Below are positions 51,561-59,854 of a DNA stretch of 64,000 bases, one piece after another. Made by a program: the position numbers and the translations under genes. Location of the stretch: the NCBI GenBank assembly GCA_030533385.1, contig JAUNJG010000002.1, forward strand, positions 1 through 64,000, given 5' to 3'. Positions within the stretch are counted from its first letter, which is position 1; every line of letters starts with the position of its first letter. This DNA is from Eubacteriales bacterium (lineage in GTDB: Bacteria > Bacillota > Clostridia > Lachnospirales > Lachnospiraceae). The notes under the pieces were generated by a model. It saw only the letters and a program-made list of their open reading frames with translations. It searched no databases and was not told where the DNA came from.

Positions 51561-52202
51561 ATGCGGATTCATTTTGATGACCAGTTGGAACAGCTTAACA
51601 AAGATATGATTGACATGGGCAGCCTGATTGAGAAAGCTATCGGTATGGCTGTGGAGGCGCTGATTCAGCAGGATGTGGAGAAGTCCCGCAAGGCCATGGA
51701 GTTTGATGATGAAGTTGACAGAAAGTATAGAGACATCGAGGGATTATGTCTTCGTCTCCTTCTTCACCAGCAGCCGGTGGCAACAGATTTGCGGACGATT
51801 TCCGCTGCTCTGAAAATGATAACCGATATGGAGAGGATTGGAGACCATGCCACGGATATCTCCGAACTTGCCATTGCCTTATCAGAAAAAGAGAGCATAG
51901 AGCAGTTTACCCATATTGAGCAGATGGCAAAAGAGACGATGCTTATGCTGATTCATGGAGTGGAAGCTTATGTGGAGCAGGATTATGATAAGGCGGTACA
52001 GGTAATCAATAATGATGATGTGATTGATGATCTGTTTTGTAAGGTCAGGGATGAAATCATAAATGTGATTCAGAGTAAGCCGGAAGTAGCCAGCCAGGCT
52101 GCGGATTTATTGATGGCTGCAAAATACTTTGAGAGAATTGGAGACCATGCCACAAACATCGCAGAGTGGGTCATTTTTTCAATCACGGGGAATAAAGAGT
52201 AA
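51561..52202 (+). CDS. phoU: Phosphate transport regulator PhoU
   Basis: 213 aa in two three-helix PhoU repeats. The repeated metal-binding ERIGDHATDISELA and ERIGDHATNIAEWV motifs are clear. PhoU links PstB activity to PhoR signalling and represses the Pho regulon when phosphate is ample. The ATG at 51561 follows the pstB stop closely. Confidence 0.95.
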   Translation: MRIHFDDQLEQLNKDMIDMGSLIEKAIGMAVEALIQQDVEKSRKAMEFDDEVDRKYRDIEGLCLRLLLHQQPVATDLRTISAALKMITDMERIGDHATDISELAIALSEKESIEQFTHIEQMAKETMLMLIHGVEAYVEQDYDKAVQVINNDDVIDDLFCKVRDEIINVIQSKPEVASQAADLLMAAKYFERIGDHATNIAEWVIFSITGNKE

Positions 52203-52233
52203 CCTTTCTTTTGGCGTAAGAATTCCGAAAAAA

Positions 52234-52294
52234 TTTACATATATTTTACATAATGTTTCTTGCGATTTTACATAGTTATGCTAGATTTTTACAT
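52234..52294 (+). promoter_or_regulatory. Array of four TTTACAT repeats (Pho boxes)
   Basis: TTTACAT begins at 52234, 52245, 52267 and 52288, with steps of 11, 22 and 21 bp, so all face the same side of the helix. This is the expected geometry for tandem PhoP dimers. The cotransporter start is 35 bp downstream, so the array probably overlaps or directly abuts its promoter. Confidence 0.7.
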
Positions 52295-52328
52295 AGAATC
52301 TATATGTAAAATACAAAGGAGAGTTATC

Positions 52329-54134
52329 ATGGATTTTTTCGGGATTTTGACGATGGTTGGCGGCCTGGCGTTGTTCCTGTATGGGATGGATGCCATGGGA
52401 CAGGGGCTGTCTAAACTGTCTGGGGGAAGAATGGAACGGCTTCTTGAGAAGCTGACTTCAAAAAAAATAATGGCAGTATTATTGGGGGCTGGTGTGACTG
52501 CGGTCATTCAGTCTTCTTCTGCTACTACCGTAATGGTGGTAGGATTTGTAAACTCCGGGATTATGAAGCTGTCTCAGGCGGTAGGAATTATCATGGGTGC
52601 CAACATTGGTACGACTGTGACATCCTGGCTGCTTAGTCTTACGGGAATCGAGGGAGAAAGCTTCTTTCTTCAGCTTTTAAAACCATCCACCTTCTCGCCG
52701 ATTCTTGCGGTGATTGGCGTGTTTTTTATTATGTTCACGAAAGATGAGAAGAAAAAGGATGTCGGCCTTATTTTTGTCGGTTTTGCCATTTTGATGACAG
52801 GAATGGACACGATGAGTGGTGCGGTGAAGCCTTTGGCTGAGAACAAGAGCTTTACAAGTATGCTCACTATGTTCTCTAATCCGATTCTTGGCATGGTGGC
52901 AGGTGCGGTTTTGACTGCGGTGATTCAGAGTTCTTCCGCTTCCGTTGGTATTTTACAGGCCCTCTGCGCCACCGGAGCGGTGGGGTATAGCACAGCCATT
53001 CCGATTATCATGGGGCAAAATATCGGAACTTGTATTACGGCGATTATGTCCAGCATCGGAGCCAGCAAAAATGCAAAGCGGGCGGCGGCGGTGCATCTGT
53101 ACTTTAATCTGATTGGAACTATTCTTTTCATGGTCGTATTTTATGCAGTCAATGCTGTCGTGCACTTCTCGTTTATGGGGTGGGCAGCCAATGCTGCGGG
53201 CATTGCCGTTGTACACAGCCTGTTTAATGTGGCAGCAACTATTGTGCTGTTCCCGTTTTCCAGACAGCTGGAACGACTTGCCATCCTCACAATTCCTGAG
53301 AAAAAAAGCGAGGAAGAAGAACAGGCTGTTGATGCGCTGAGAAAGGATTTCGGACGTCTGGATGAGCGTTTCCTGAATAAGCCGGGATTGGCAGTCAATG
53401 AATGTCAGATTGTTGCTGTGAATATGGCAAAGAAGGCAAAAAAAGCTTTGGTAATGGCGATTGATCTTATAACCCAATACGAAGAAAAGACGGCGGACAA
53501 GGTAGTGAGGCTGGAGGAAGAGATTGATAAGTACGAAGATATTTTAGGTACTTATCTGGTCAAGCTTTCCGCAAAAGACCTCTCTCAAAAGGACAGCCGA
53601 AGACTGTCCATCATTCTTCATTGTATTGGTGATTTTGAGCGTATTTCCGACCACGCCGTGAATATTTTGGAGGCGGCAAAGGAGATGCATAATAAGGGAT
53701 TAAGATTCTCGGAGAAGGCGAGGGAGGAGCTGGCTATTTTCTCCAACGCAATTATAGAAATTTTGTCTTTGGCAGTGGAAGTGTTTGAGAGTGGAGACCT
53801 GGATAAGGCAAAAGAGATCGAACCGCTGGAGCAGGTTGTGGATTATCTGAATATGGAAGAAAAGCAGCGGCATATCAGCAGATTGCGTCAGGGCAAATGC
53901 ACGATTGAGCTTGGGTTTATACTCTCTGATATTTCCACGAATTTTGAGAGGGTGGCGGATCACTGCTCTAACATTGCCCTTTGTATTTTACAGGTGAACG
54001 AAGGTGTGTTTGATACACATGAGTATTTGAATTTATTAAAAGCAGACGATGATAAGTTCCAGAATGAATATCTGGAGTACAGTGAAAAATATACGTTGCC
54101 TGCCAGCACACATTCAACGAGCAGGCCGTCTTAA
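52329..54134 (+). CDS. Na/Pi cotransporter family protein with C-terminal PhoU-like domain
   Basis: 601 aa. Two Na/Pi-cotransporter repeats with the QSSSATTVMVVGFVNSG (near 58-75) and QSSSASVGILQALCATG (near 200-217) signatures, about eight membrane helices, then a cytoplasmic PhoU-like helical domain (about 340-560; DFERISDHAVNILEAA and NFERVADHCSNIALCI). It imports phosphate with sodium or modulates the Pho system. The ATG at 52329 has AAAGGAG 7 bp upstream and lies after the Pho-box array; the open frame extends upstream to 52260 but crosses the boxes. Confidence 0.9.
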   Translation: MDFFGILTMVGGLALFLYGMDAMGQGLSKLSGGRMERLLEKLTSKKIMAVLLGAGVTAVIQSSSATTVMVVGFVNSGIMKLSQAVGIIMGANIGTTVTSWLLSLTGIEGESFFLQLLKPSTFSPILAVIGVFFIMFTKDEKKKDVGLIFVGFAILMTGMDTMSGAVKPLAENKSFTSMLTMFSNPILGMVAGAVLTAVIQSSSASVGILQALCATGAVGYSTAIPIIMGQNIGTCITAIMSSIGASKNAKRAAAVHLYFNLIGTILFMVVFYAVNAVVHFSFMGWAANAAGIAVVHSLFNVAATIVLFPFSRQLERLAILTIPEKKSEEEEQAVDALRKDFGRLDERFLNKPGLAVNECQIVAVNMAKKAKKALVMAIDLITQYEEKTADKVVRLEEEIDKYEDILGTYLVKLSAKDLSQKDSRRLSIILHCIGDFERISDHAVNILEAAKEMHNKGLRFSEKAREELAIFSNAIIEILSLAVEVFESGDLDKAKEIEPLEQVVDYLNMEEKQRHISRLRQGKCTIELGFILSDISTNFERVADHCSNIALCILQVNEGVFDTHEYLNLLKADDDKFQNEYLEYSEKYTLPASTHSTSRPS

Positions 54135-54163
54135 AGTACGCCTTTGCGTATACAAGGAAATCT

Positions 54164-54230
54164 GGGGCAGGGCAGTTCAGTGAGAGACGCCCTGCCCTGA
54201 TGCGTCATGTATGCGGGGTGACGCATATTT
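54164..54230 (+). terminator. Two consecutive hairpins after the cotransporter
   Basis: GGGGCAGGGC pairs with GCCCTGCCC, then ATGCGTCA with TGACGCAT followed by ATTT. Together they probably end the message; neither has a strong U-run. Confidence 0.55.
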
Positions 54231-54396
54231 GTATGAAATGGCATTTGGCGGAGCGAGGGCATGAAACATGTTGGTGTGGCATGTTTGGGAGAAAAGATTG
54301 AGAGGGCGTTTTTTCGCTTCGGATTGATTTCAGGATGTGTAATTTTGACAGGAGATTTTTTGATTTGATAAGAAACGAAAATTAAAGGGGAAAAAC

Positions 54397-55068
54397 ATGG
54401 CATTAATTTATATAGTAGAGGACGATGCGAATATACAGGAGATAGAGTCTATTGCGTTAAAAAACAGCGGACATAAAGTATATGTTTTTGACAACGCTTC
54501 TCATTTTTATAAAAAAATCAAAGAAAAGGTGCCTGATTTGGCAATTCTTGATGTGATGCTTCCGGATGAGGATGGGTATGAAATTGTAAAAAAAATTCGC
54601 CAAAATCCGATTACGAGAAAGATGCCGGTGATTATGGTCACGGCGAAGACTTCGGAGATCGATATGGTGAGAGGGCTGGACATCGGTGCTGATGACTATA
54701 TCAAAAAACCCTTTTCCATCATTGAGTTTATCACCAGGGTGAAGGCCGTGCTTAGAAGGACGGTGGATCAGTCTGAAAACAAGTATATGAGCATCGGCGA
54801 AGTCTTTTTGGATGATGAGAGGCATATGGCGTATGTGCAGAATGAAGCAGTGGAGCTTACTTATAAAGAATATGAGCTGTTAAAGCTGCTGATGCGGAAC
54901 GCAGGCATCGTGATGACGAGGGAGATCATCATGCAAAGAGTGTGGGATACGGAGTTTGAGGGAGAGTCCCGCACAGTGGATATGCATATTAAAACTTTGC
55001 GAAAAAAGCTGGGTGAAAATGGCGCACACATCAAGACGGTGCGCAACGTAGGATATGTAATGGAGTAG
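54397..55068 (+). CDS. phoP: OmpR/PhoB-family response regulator, PhoP-like
   Basis: 223 aa. Receiver domain with acidic pocket EDD (residues 8-10), phospho-Asp in LAILDVMLPDEDG, Thr in VTAKT, Lys in IKKPFS. The C-terminal winged helix ends KTVRNVGYVME as in OmpR-type DNA-binding domains. The phosphate assignment comes from its position after pst-phoU and the cotransporter. The sensor kinase follows after 3 bp. GGGG and AAAACATGG give a modest ribosome binding site. Confidence 0.88.
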   Translation: MALIYIVEDDANIQEIESIALKNSGHKVYVFDNASHFYKKIKEKVPDLAILDVMLPDEDGYEIVKKIRQNPITRKMPVIMVTAKTSEIDMVRGLDIGADDYIKKPFSIIEFITRVKAVLRRTVDQSENKYMSIGEVFLDDERHMAYVQNEAVELTYKEYELLKLLMRNAGIVMTREIIMQRVWDTEFEGESRTVDMHIKTLRKKLGENGAHIKTVRNVGYVME

Positions 55069-55071
55069 GCA

Positions 55072-56385
55072 ATGAAAAGAAAGATTAAGTATCAGTTGAT
55101 TGGAATCTCGGTGGTGGCAATTTTAATCACAATGATACTGATGTTCAGCATTTTTTATGATGTGTATAAAGAACAGGTAAAGAGCGATTTAAAAACCATA
55201 GCGGTGACGTTGAAAGAAACCGGGATTTTTGACAAAGAGAAGGAAACCGGATTTTATTTCAACAACAATTATCTTCGGGTGACCTGGATAGATACGGATG
55301 GGACGGTTCTCTACGACAACGGAGTGGACTATAAGGTGATGGAGAATCATGCCGACCGCCCGGAGGTGAGAGCTGCCTTTCGTTATGGACACGGCTCTGC
55401 CATCAGGGAATCTGCGACGATGAATCAAAGTACGTTCTATTATGCTGTGCAGCTGGATGATGGAGCGGTTTTGCGCATCTCGAAGGTGGAAGGAAATTTG
55501 TGGAGCCTGGCGGAAAATATTATTCCGATTGCGGCTTCGGTCATGTTGTTCATGGTTGCAATTTGTATCATTTTGGCGCAGATTATGACAAAAAGCATCA
55601 TAAATCCAATCGAGGAGATGATTTTGAACGTGGATGATTACAATGCTTCCACCCCTTATGAGGAATTCACTCCCCTGGTCAGGACAATCAGGAAACAGCA
55701 CACGGATATTTTAGAGGCGGCAAAGATGAGACAGGATTTTACGGCCAATGTATCCCATGAATTAAAAACACCTCTGACGGCCATTTCAGGATATGCGGAA
55801 CTGATGGAAAATAATATGGTCAGAGAGGAAGAGGTGGCCGTATTTTCCGGCAAGATCCGTCAGAATGTGGATCGACTGCTCTTTCTCATCAATGACACCA
55901 TTCGCCTTTCTGAGTTGGATAACGAGGGAAGACAGGAGACGATGGAAACCTTTGATCTGAACGAGTTGGCGAGAAAATGTGTGGAGAACCTGAAAATATA
56001 CGCCCATAAACATGACGTAGTCATCGTCAGCATTGGGGTTGCCACCTCCGTGACGGGGCATAAGGAAATGATCATCGAGCTGATTGATAATTTATGCAAC
56101 AATGCCATACGTTACAACAATAAAAACGGAAATGTGCTGGTCGAAGTGGGAGCAGAGGAAGGGCATGCCTTTTTGAGGGTAAAAGATACCGGAATCGGAA
56201 TACCGAAGGAACAGCAGGAGAGAGTTTTTGAACGTTTTTATCGGGTAGATAAAAGTCGTTCCAAGGAGACGGGAGGCACCGGCCTTGGCCTTGCCATCGT
56301 CAAACATATCGTGGCGATTCATAATGCGACGATTCATTTGAAAAGTGATTTGGGAAAAGGAACAGAAATCACTGTCACTTTCTAA
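55072..56385 (+). CDS. phoR: Sensor histidine kinase, PhoR-like
   Basis: 437 aa. Membrane helix (10-32), extracellular sensor loop (33-155), second helix (156-180), HAMP-like stretch, then the DHp domain with phospho-His in FTANVSHELKTPLTAISGYA (near 225-244), and the HATPase domain with N box LIDNLCNNAIRYNN, G1 DTGIGIP and G2 GGTGLGLAIVKHI. Cognate to the upstream regulator. The Pho role is by context. Confidence 0.9.
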   Translation: MKRKIKYQLIGISVVAILITMILMFSIFYDVYKEQVKSDLKTIAVTLKETGIFDKEKETGFYFNNNYLRVTWIDTDGTVLYDNGVDYKVMENHADRPEVRAAFRYGHGSAIRESATMNQSTFYYAVQLDDGAVLRISKVEGNLWSLAENIIPIAASVMLFMVAICIILAQIMTKSIINPIEEMILNVDDYNASTPYEEFTPLVRTIRKQHTDILEAAKMRQDFTANVSHELKTPLTAISGYAELMENNMVREEEVAVFSGKIRQNVDRLLFLINDTIRLSELDNEGRQETMETFDLNELARKCVENLKIYAHKHDVVIVSIGVATSVTGHKEMIIELIDNLCNNAIRYNNKNGNVLVEVGAEEGHAFLRVKDTGIGIPKEQQERVFERFYRVDKSRSKETGGTGLGLAIVKHIVAIHNATIHLKSDLGKGTEITVTF

Positions 56386-56413
56386 CAAATGCCTTTTTGT
56401 GTCGAAAAAACAA

Positions 56414-56442
56414 TTGCATTGTTAATCGGAACATGTTAAAAT
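56414..56442 (+). promoter_or_regulatory. Promoter of a possible small RNA
   Basis: TTGCAT (56414-56419) and TAAAAT (56437-56442) are 17 bp apart. No ribosome binding site plus frame follows before the terminator at 56515-56552. Confidence 0.5.
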
Positions 56443-56448
56443 ATACAT

Positions 56449-56553
56449 ATTTATAGGGTATTACAGGTTGCAGGATTACAATATCGGCAGAATATGGATG
56501 TAAGGCTATGATTTCAAAGGGGAAAATCCGGCTTGGGGTTCTCCCTTTTTTTG
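56449..56553 (+). ncRNA. Candidate small RNA of about 105 nt
   Basis: A sequence between a good promoter and a hairpin (AAAGGG...CCCTTT with inner GAA/TTC and CC/GG pairs) followed by TTTTTTTG. It lies in a 590-bp gap between phoR and the amino-acid transporter. The rest of that gap (56554-56975) shows no open frame with a ribosome binding site and no known RNA family. Confidence 0.35.
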
Positions 56554-56975
56554 TTGCACAGGCACGATAAAGGATGTTCCGTGAAAGCGGAGAGCCATTT
56601 GCCGGGCGCAAGAACATGGAGCTGATGTCAAAGAATTGCTTCTGAAGGGAAAGACGTTACATCCTGCAAAACGGTTTGCTTTATTGGGGCAAATCTGATA
56701 ACATATCCTTATTATGATTTTCTGATGTGCTGTAGCGCAGAAGGGCGCAGGGATAGTTTATGTGGAAATACAAGATTTTTGTAAACCTCAGTCCGGGATG
56801 CGAGCATATCTGCATGAAAAGGGACCGACGGATACTCTCCCTGAAAAGACATCAGAAAAAGCCTCCTTGATTATGAGGGGGATGGGCAACTGTTAGATGG
56901 TTCGGTGGATTTCCGGAAAAAGAGCGACGTTGGAAGTTTGCCGGAAGATTTTATTTGCAAAAAAGGAGAACTGGT

Positions 56976-57833
56976 ATGAGGAAGAAATTATTAAGCATGA
57001 TTCTCGCAGCAAGCATGGTAGTGGGACTGGCAGGATGCGGCAGTTCGGGAGATAAGCAGTCAGATTCCAAACAGGAAGAAGGAAAGAAGACATTAACCGT
57101 GGCGATGGAATGTGGTTATGCGCCTTATAACTGGACGCAGGCGGATGATTCCAATGGAGCGGTTCCGATTAAAGACAGCAAAGATTACGCCTACGGTTAT
57201 GATGTTATGATGGCAAAAACCATCGCGGACAAACTGGGTTATGATTTGGAAATCGTGAAGCTTGACTGGGATTCTCTGGTGCCGGCGGTGCAGTCCGGCA
57301 GTGTGGACTGCGTCATTGCGGGACAGTCCATCACCTCCGAGAGAAAAGAGATGGTTGACTTTTCAGAGCCATATTATTACGCTTCCATCGTTACTCTCGT
57401 GACGGAAGACGGAAAATATGCGGACGCAAAGAGTGTGGCGGATCTGGAAGGAGCAACCTGTACTTCTCAGCTTGGAACCATCTGGTATGACGTGTGCCTT
57501 CCGCAGATTAAAGATGCAAATATTCAGCCTGCGCAGGAATCAGCACCGGCGATGCTTGTGGCTCTGAACAGCGGACGTACAGATCTGGTTGTGACCGATA
57601 TGCCTACAGGTATGGCGGCCATTGACGCCTATCCGAACTTCAAGCTTTTGAACTTTGAAGGAACAGGAGATGATTTTGAGGTTTCCGAGGAGGAGATCAA
57701 CATCGGTATCTCCATGCAGAAAGGAAATACTGAGCTGCGTGATGCGATCAATTCTGTGTTAAGCGAGATGACTACCGAGGATTATGATGCAATGATGAAC
57801 GATGCGATTGCAGTTCAGCCATTGTCTGAATAA
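56976..57833 (+). CDS. Amino-acid ABC transporter substrate-binding lipoprotein
   Basis: 285 aa. Signal peptide with lipobox VVGLAGC, then a family 3 solute-binding domain: TLTVAMECGYAPYNWTQ, YGYDVMMAKTIADKLGYDLE, VIAGQSITSERKEMVDFSEP and a C-terminal NSVLSEMTTEDYDAMM helix. The DFSEPYYYAS strand and Arg in SERKE are typical of polar amino-acid binding. The exact ligand is unknown. AAAGGAG before ATG 56976. First gene of a three-gene transporter operon. Confidence 0.93.
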   Translation: MRKKLLSMILAASMVVGLAGCGSSGDKQSDSKQEEGKKTLTVAMECGYAPYNWTQADDSNGAVPIKDSKDYAYGYDVMMAKTIADKLGYDLEIVKLDWDSLVPAVQSGSVDCVIAGQSITSERKEMVDFSEPYYYASIVTLVTEDGKYADAKSVADLEGATCTSQLGTIWYDVCLPQIKDANIQPAQESAPAMLVALNSGRTDLVVTDMPTGMAAIDAYPNFKLLNFEGTGDDFEVSEEEINIGISMQKGNTELRDAINSVLSEMTTEDYDAMMNDAIAVQPLSE

Positions 57834-57847
57834 GGAGACAGGATATC

Positions 57848-58642
57848 ATGATTTCGCAAATGAATTTTCTGGAGAGGATTATTTATCTTCTCCAGAACTA
57901 TGGTACTTCATTTTTAAAAGGAGCGGGAACAACCCTGGTGATTGCCGTGGTGTCCACTTTCATTGGATGTATCATCGGTTTTGCGGTGGGCATTGTCCAG
58001 ACGATTCCCGTGAACACCGGGAGAGACAGCCTTCTCAAGCGGGTGTTATTACGGATTGTTAAGATTTTTCTGAGGATTTATGTGGAAGTATTCCGTGGCA
58101 CCCCGATGATTGTGCAGGCGGTGTTCATTTATTACGGTGCGGCCCAGCTGTTCAACATTCAGTTTGGAATGTGGACGTCAGCATTCTTTGTGGTGTCCAT
58201 TAACACTGGGGCTTACATGGCAGAATCAGTCCGAGGCGGTATCATATCCGTGGATCCGGGACAGATGGAAGGGGCAAAGGCCATCGGCATGACCCACTTT
58301 CAGGCCATGCTTCATGTCATTATTCCACAGGCATTCCGAAACATTATTCCACAGATTGGAAATAACTTTATCATCAATATCAAAGATACCTCGGTGCTGT
58401 CCATCATCAGTATTGTGGATTTGTTCTTTGTGCATAAAAGTGTGGCGGGGGCGCTGTACACATACTTTGAGTCAGCCACCATCGTTATGGCCATGTATCT
58501 TGTGATGACGTTGGTGTCCTCCCGACTTCTTCTGCTCTGGGAGAAAAAACTTGACGGAGATGATAATTATGAGCTGGTAGATACCATGGGCGTCGGCAGA
58601 CAGTTTGGCGGTACCGATGCTCCGACGAGGGAGGGAAGATAA
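57848..58642 (+). CDS. Amino-acid ABC transporter permease
   Basis: 264 aa with about five membrane segments of the HisM/GlnP family. [20 protein letters not shown] and the EAA loop [20 protein letters not shown] are diagnostic. It begins 14 bp after the binding protein and ends 2 bp before the ATPase. It has a longer loop ([20 protein letters not shown]) between the first two helices than most homologues I recall. Confidence 0.93.
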   Translation: MISQMNFLERIIYLLQNYGTSFLKGAGTTLVIAVVSTFIGCIIGFAVGIVQTIPVNTGRDSLLKRVLLRIVKIFLRIYVEVFRGTPMIVQAVFIYYGAAQLFNIQFGMWTSAFFVVSINTGAYMAESVRGGIISVDPGQMEGAKAIGMTHFQAMLHVIIPQAFRNIIPQIGNNFIINIKDTSVLSIISIVDLFFVHKSVAGALYTYFESATIVMAMYLVMTLVSSRLLLLWEKKLDGDDNYELVDTMGVGRQFGGTDAPTREGR

Positions 58643-58644
58643 GA

Positions 58645-59391
58645 ATGGAAAACGATAATAAGATTCTGGAGATCTCTCACCTGGTTAAAAGCTTCGGAAA
58701 TCATGAGGTACTGAGGGATATTGATTTTTCTGTCAACAAAGGAGACGTTATTTCCATTATTGGTGCGTCAGGTTCAGGAAAATCCACCATGCTCCGCTGT
58801 ATCAATCTGCTGGAGATTCCGACAGGGGGAAGCATTTTATATCATGGGGAAGATATTACTGACCCTAAGATGTCCATCCCGACCTACCGGGAGAAAGTGG
58901 GAATGGTATTTCAGAATTTTAATTTATTCAATAACCTTACTGTTTTGGAAAACTGCATGATTGGTCCGGAGAAGGTGGCGAAGAAAAGTAAAGAGACGGC
59001 CAGGGAGCTGGCACTGAAATTTTTGGAAAAGGTGGGCATGGAACAGTATATCAATGCCAAGCCAAGACAGCTTTCCGGTGGACAAAAGCAGAGGGTTGCC
59101 ATTGCCAGAGCGCTGGCGATGAAGCCGGAAGTTCTTTTGTTTGACGAACCTACCTCAGCCCTTGATCCCCAGATGGTGGGAGAGGTCTTAAATGTCATGA
59201 GCGCATTGGCTGCCGAGGGTATGACGATGCTCATCGTAACCCATGAGATGGCTTTTGCCAAAGACATTTCCAGTCATGTGATTTTCATGGCGGATGGCGT
59301 GATTGAAGAAGAGGGAACCAGCGAAGATATTTTTGGCAATCCCCGCAAAGAGAAAACAAAAGAGTTTTTGAGTCGATTCAGAAATCTCTAA
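58645..59391 (+). CDS. Amino-acid ABC transporter ATP-binding protein
   Basis: 248 aa. Walker [17 protein letters not shown]-loop [16 protein letters not shown], signature [17 protein letters not shown], Walker [15 protein letters not shown], switch His in [11 protein letters not shown]. It belongs to the GlnQ/HisP group that powers polar amino-acid uptake. It closes the operon ahead of a strong terminator. Confidence 0.95.
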   Translation: MENDNKILEISHLVKSFGNHEVLRDIDFSVNKGDVISIIGASGSGKSTMLRCINLLEIPTGGSILYHGEDITDPKMSIPTYREKVGMVFQNFNLFNNLTVLENCMIGPEKVAKKSKETARELALKFLEKVGMEQYINAKPRQLSGGQKQRVAIARALAMKPEVLLFDEPTSALDPQMVGEVLNVMSALAAEGMTMLIVTHEMAFAKDISSHVIFMADGVIEEEGTSEDIFGNPRKEKTKEFLSRFRNL

Positions 59392-59413
59392 TATAAAAGA
59401 ATATCAGAGTGAT

Positions 59414-59466
59414 ATACTCCGACAGCCAGACTGAAAAGTCTGCGCATTGTCGGAGTATTTTTTTGC
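59414..59466 (+). terminator. Terminator of the amino-acid transporter operon
   Basis: ACTCCGACA pairs with TGTCGGAGT, with an inner CAGACT/AGTCTG stem, and is followed by ATTTTTTTG. The gap to the kinase gene (59467-59854) is A+T-rich and shows no gene. Confidence 0.85.
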
Positions 59467-59854
59467 AAATCTGTCAGGGGACATGACGCTTGCAGGAGAC
59501 GATAGTTTTCAGGCATAAGGTACGGGGTATGGAAATACAGAGTGCCTGCGAGGCGGAAGAGACATATCATTTTGTGTTGGCGTTCATTCGGCTCTACTGG
59601 CACGCCGTCACAAAAATTTTAAAAAATTTTGCAGATAAAGTTTGACTAATGATGGAATAAATTGTAAAATAAAATAAAAAATTACAGAAAAGAAAAATAA
59701 TGGTACAAAAAGCGCTGTCTCTTTTTGTGGAGATTTGGAGAGAGATGATGCCGCATATGGCCCGACAGGATGCTTTATATTGTAAATGGATCGGGTGTGT
59801 TCGGATGCGACCTGTCTGTCTAAATTGTGGGAGAGAATAAAGAAAGGAGAAAAG

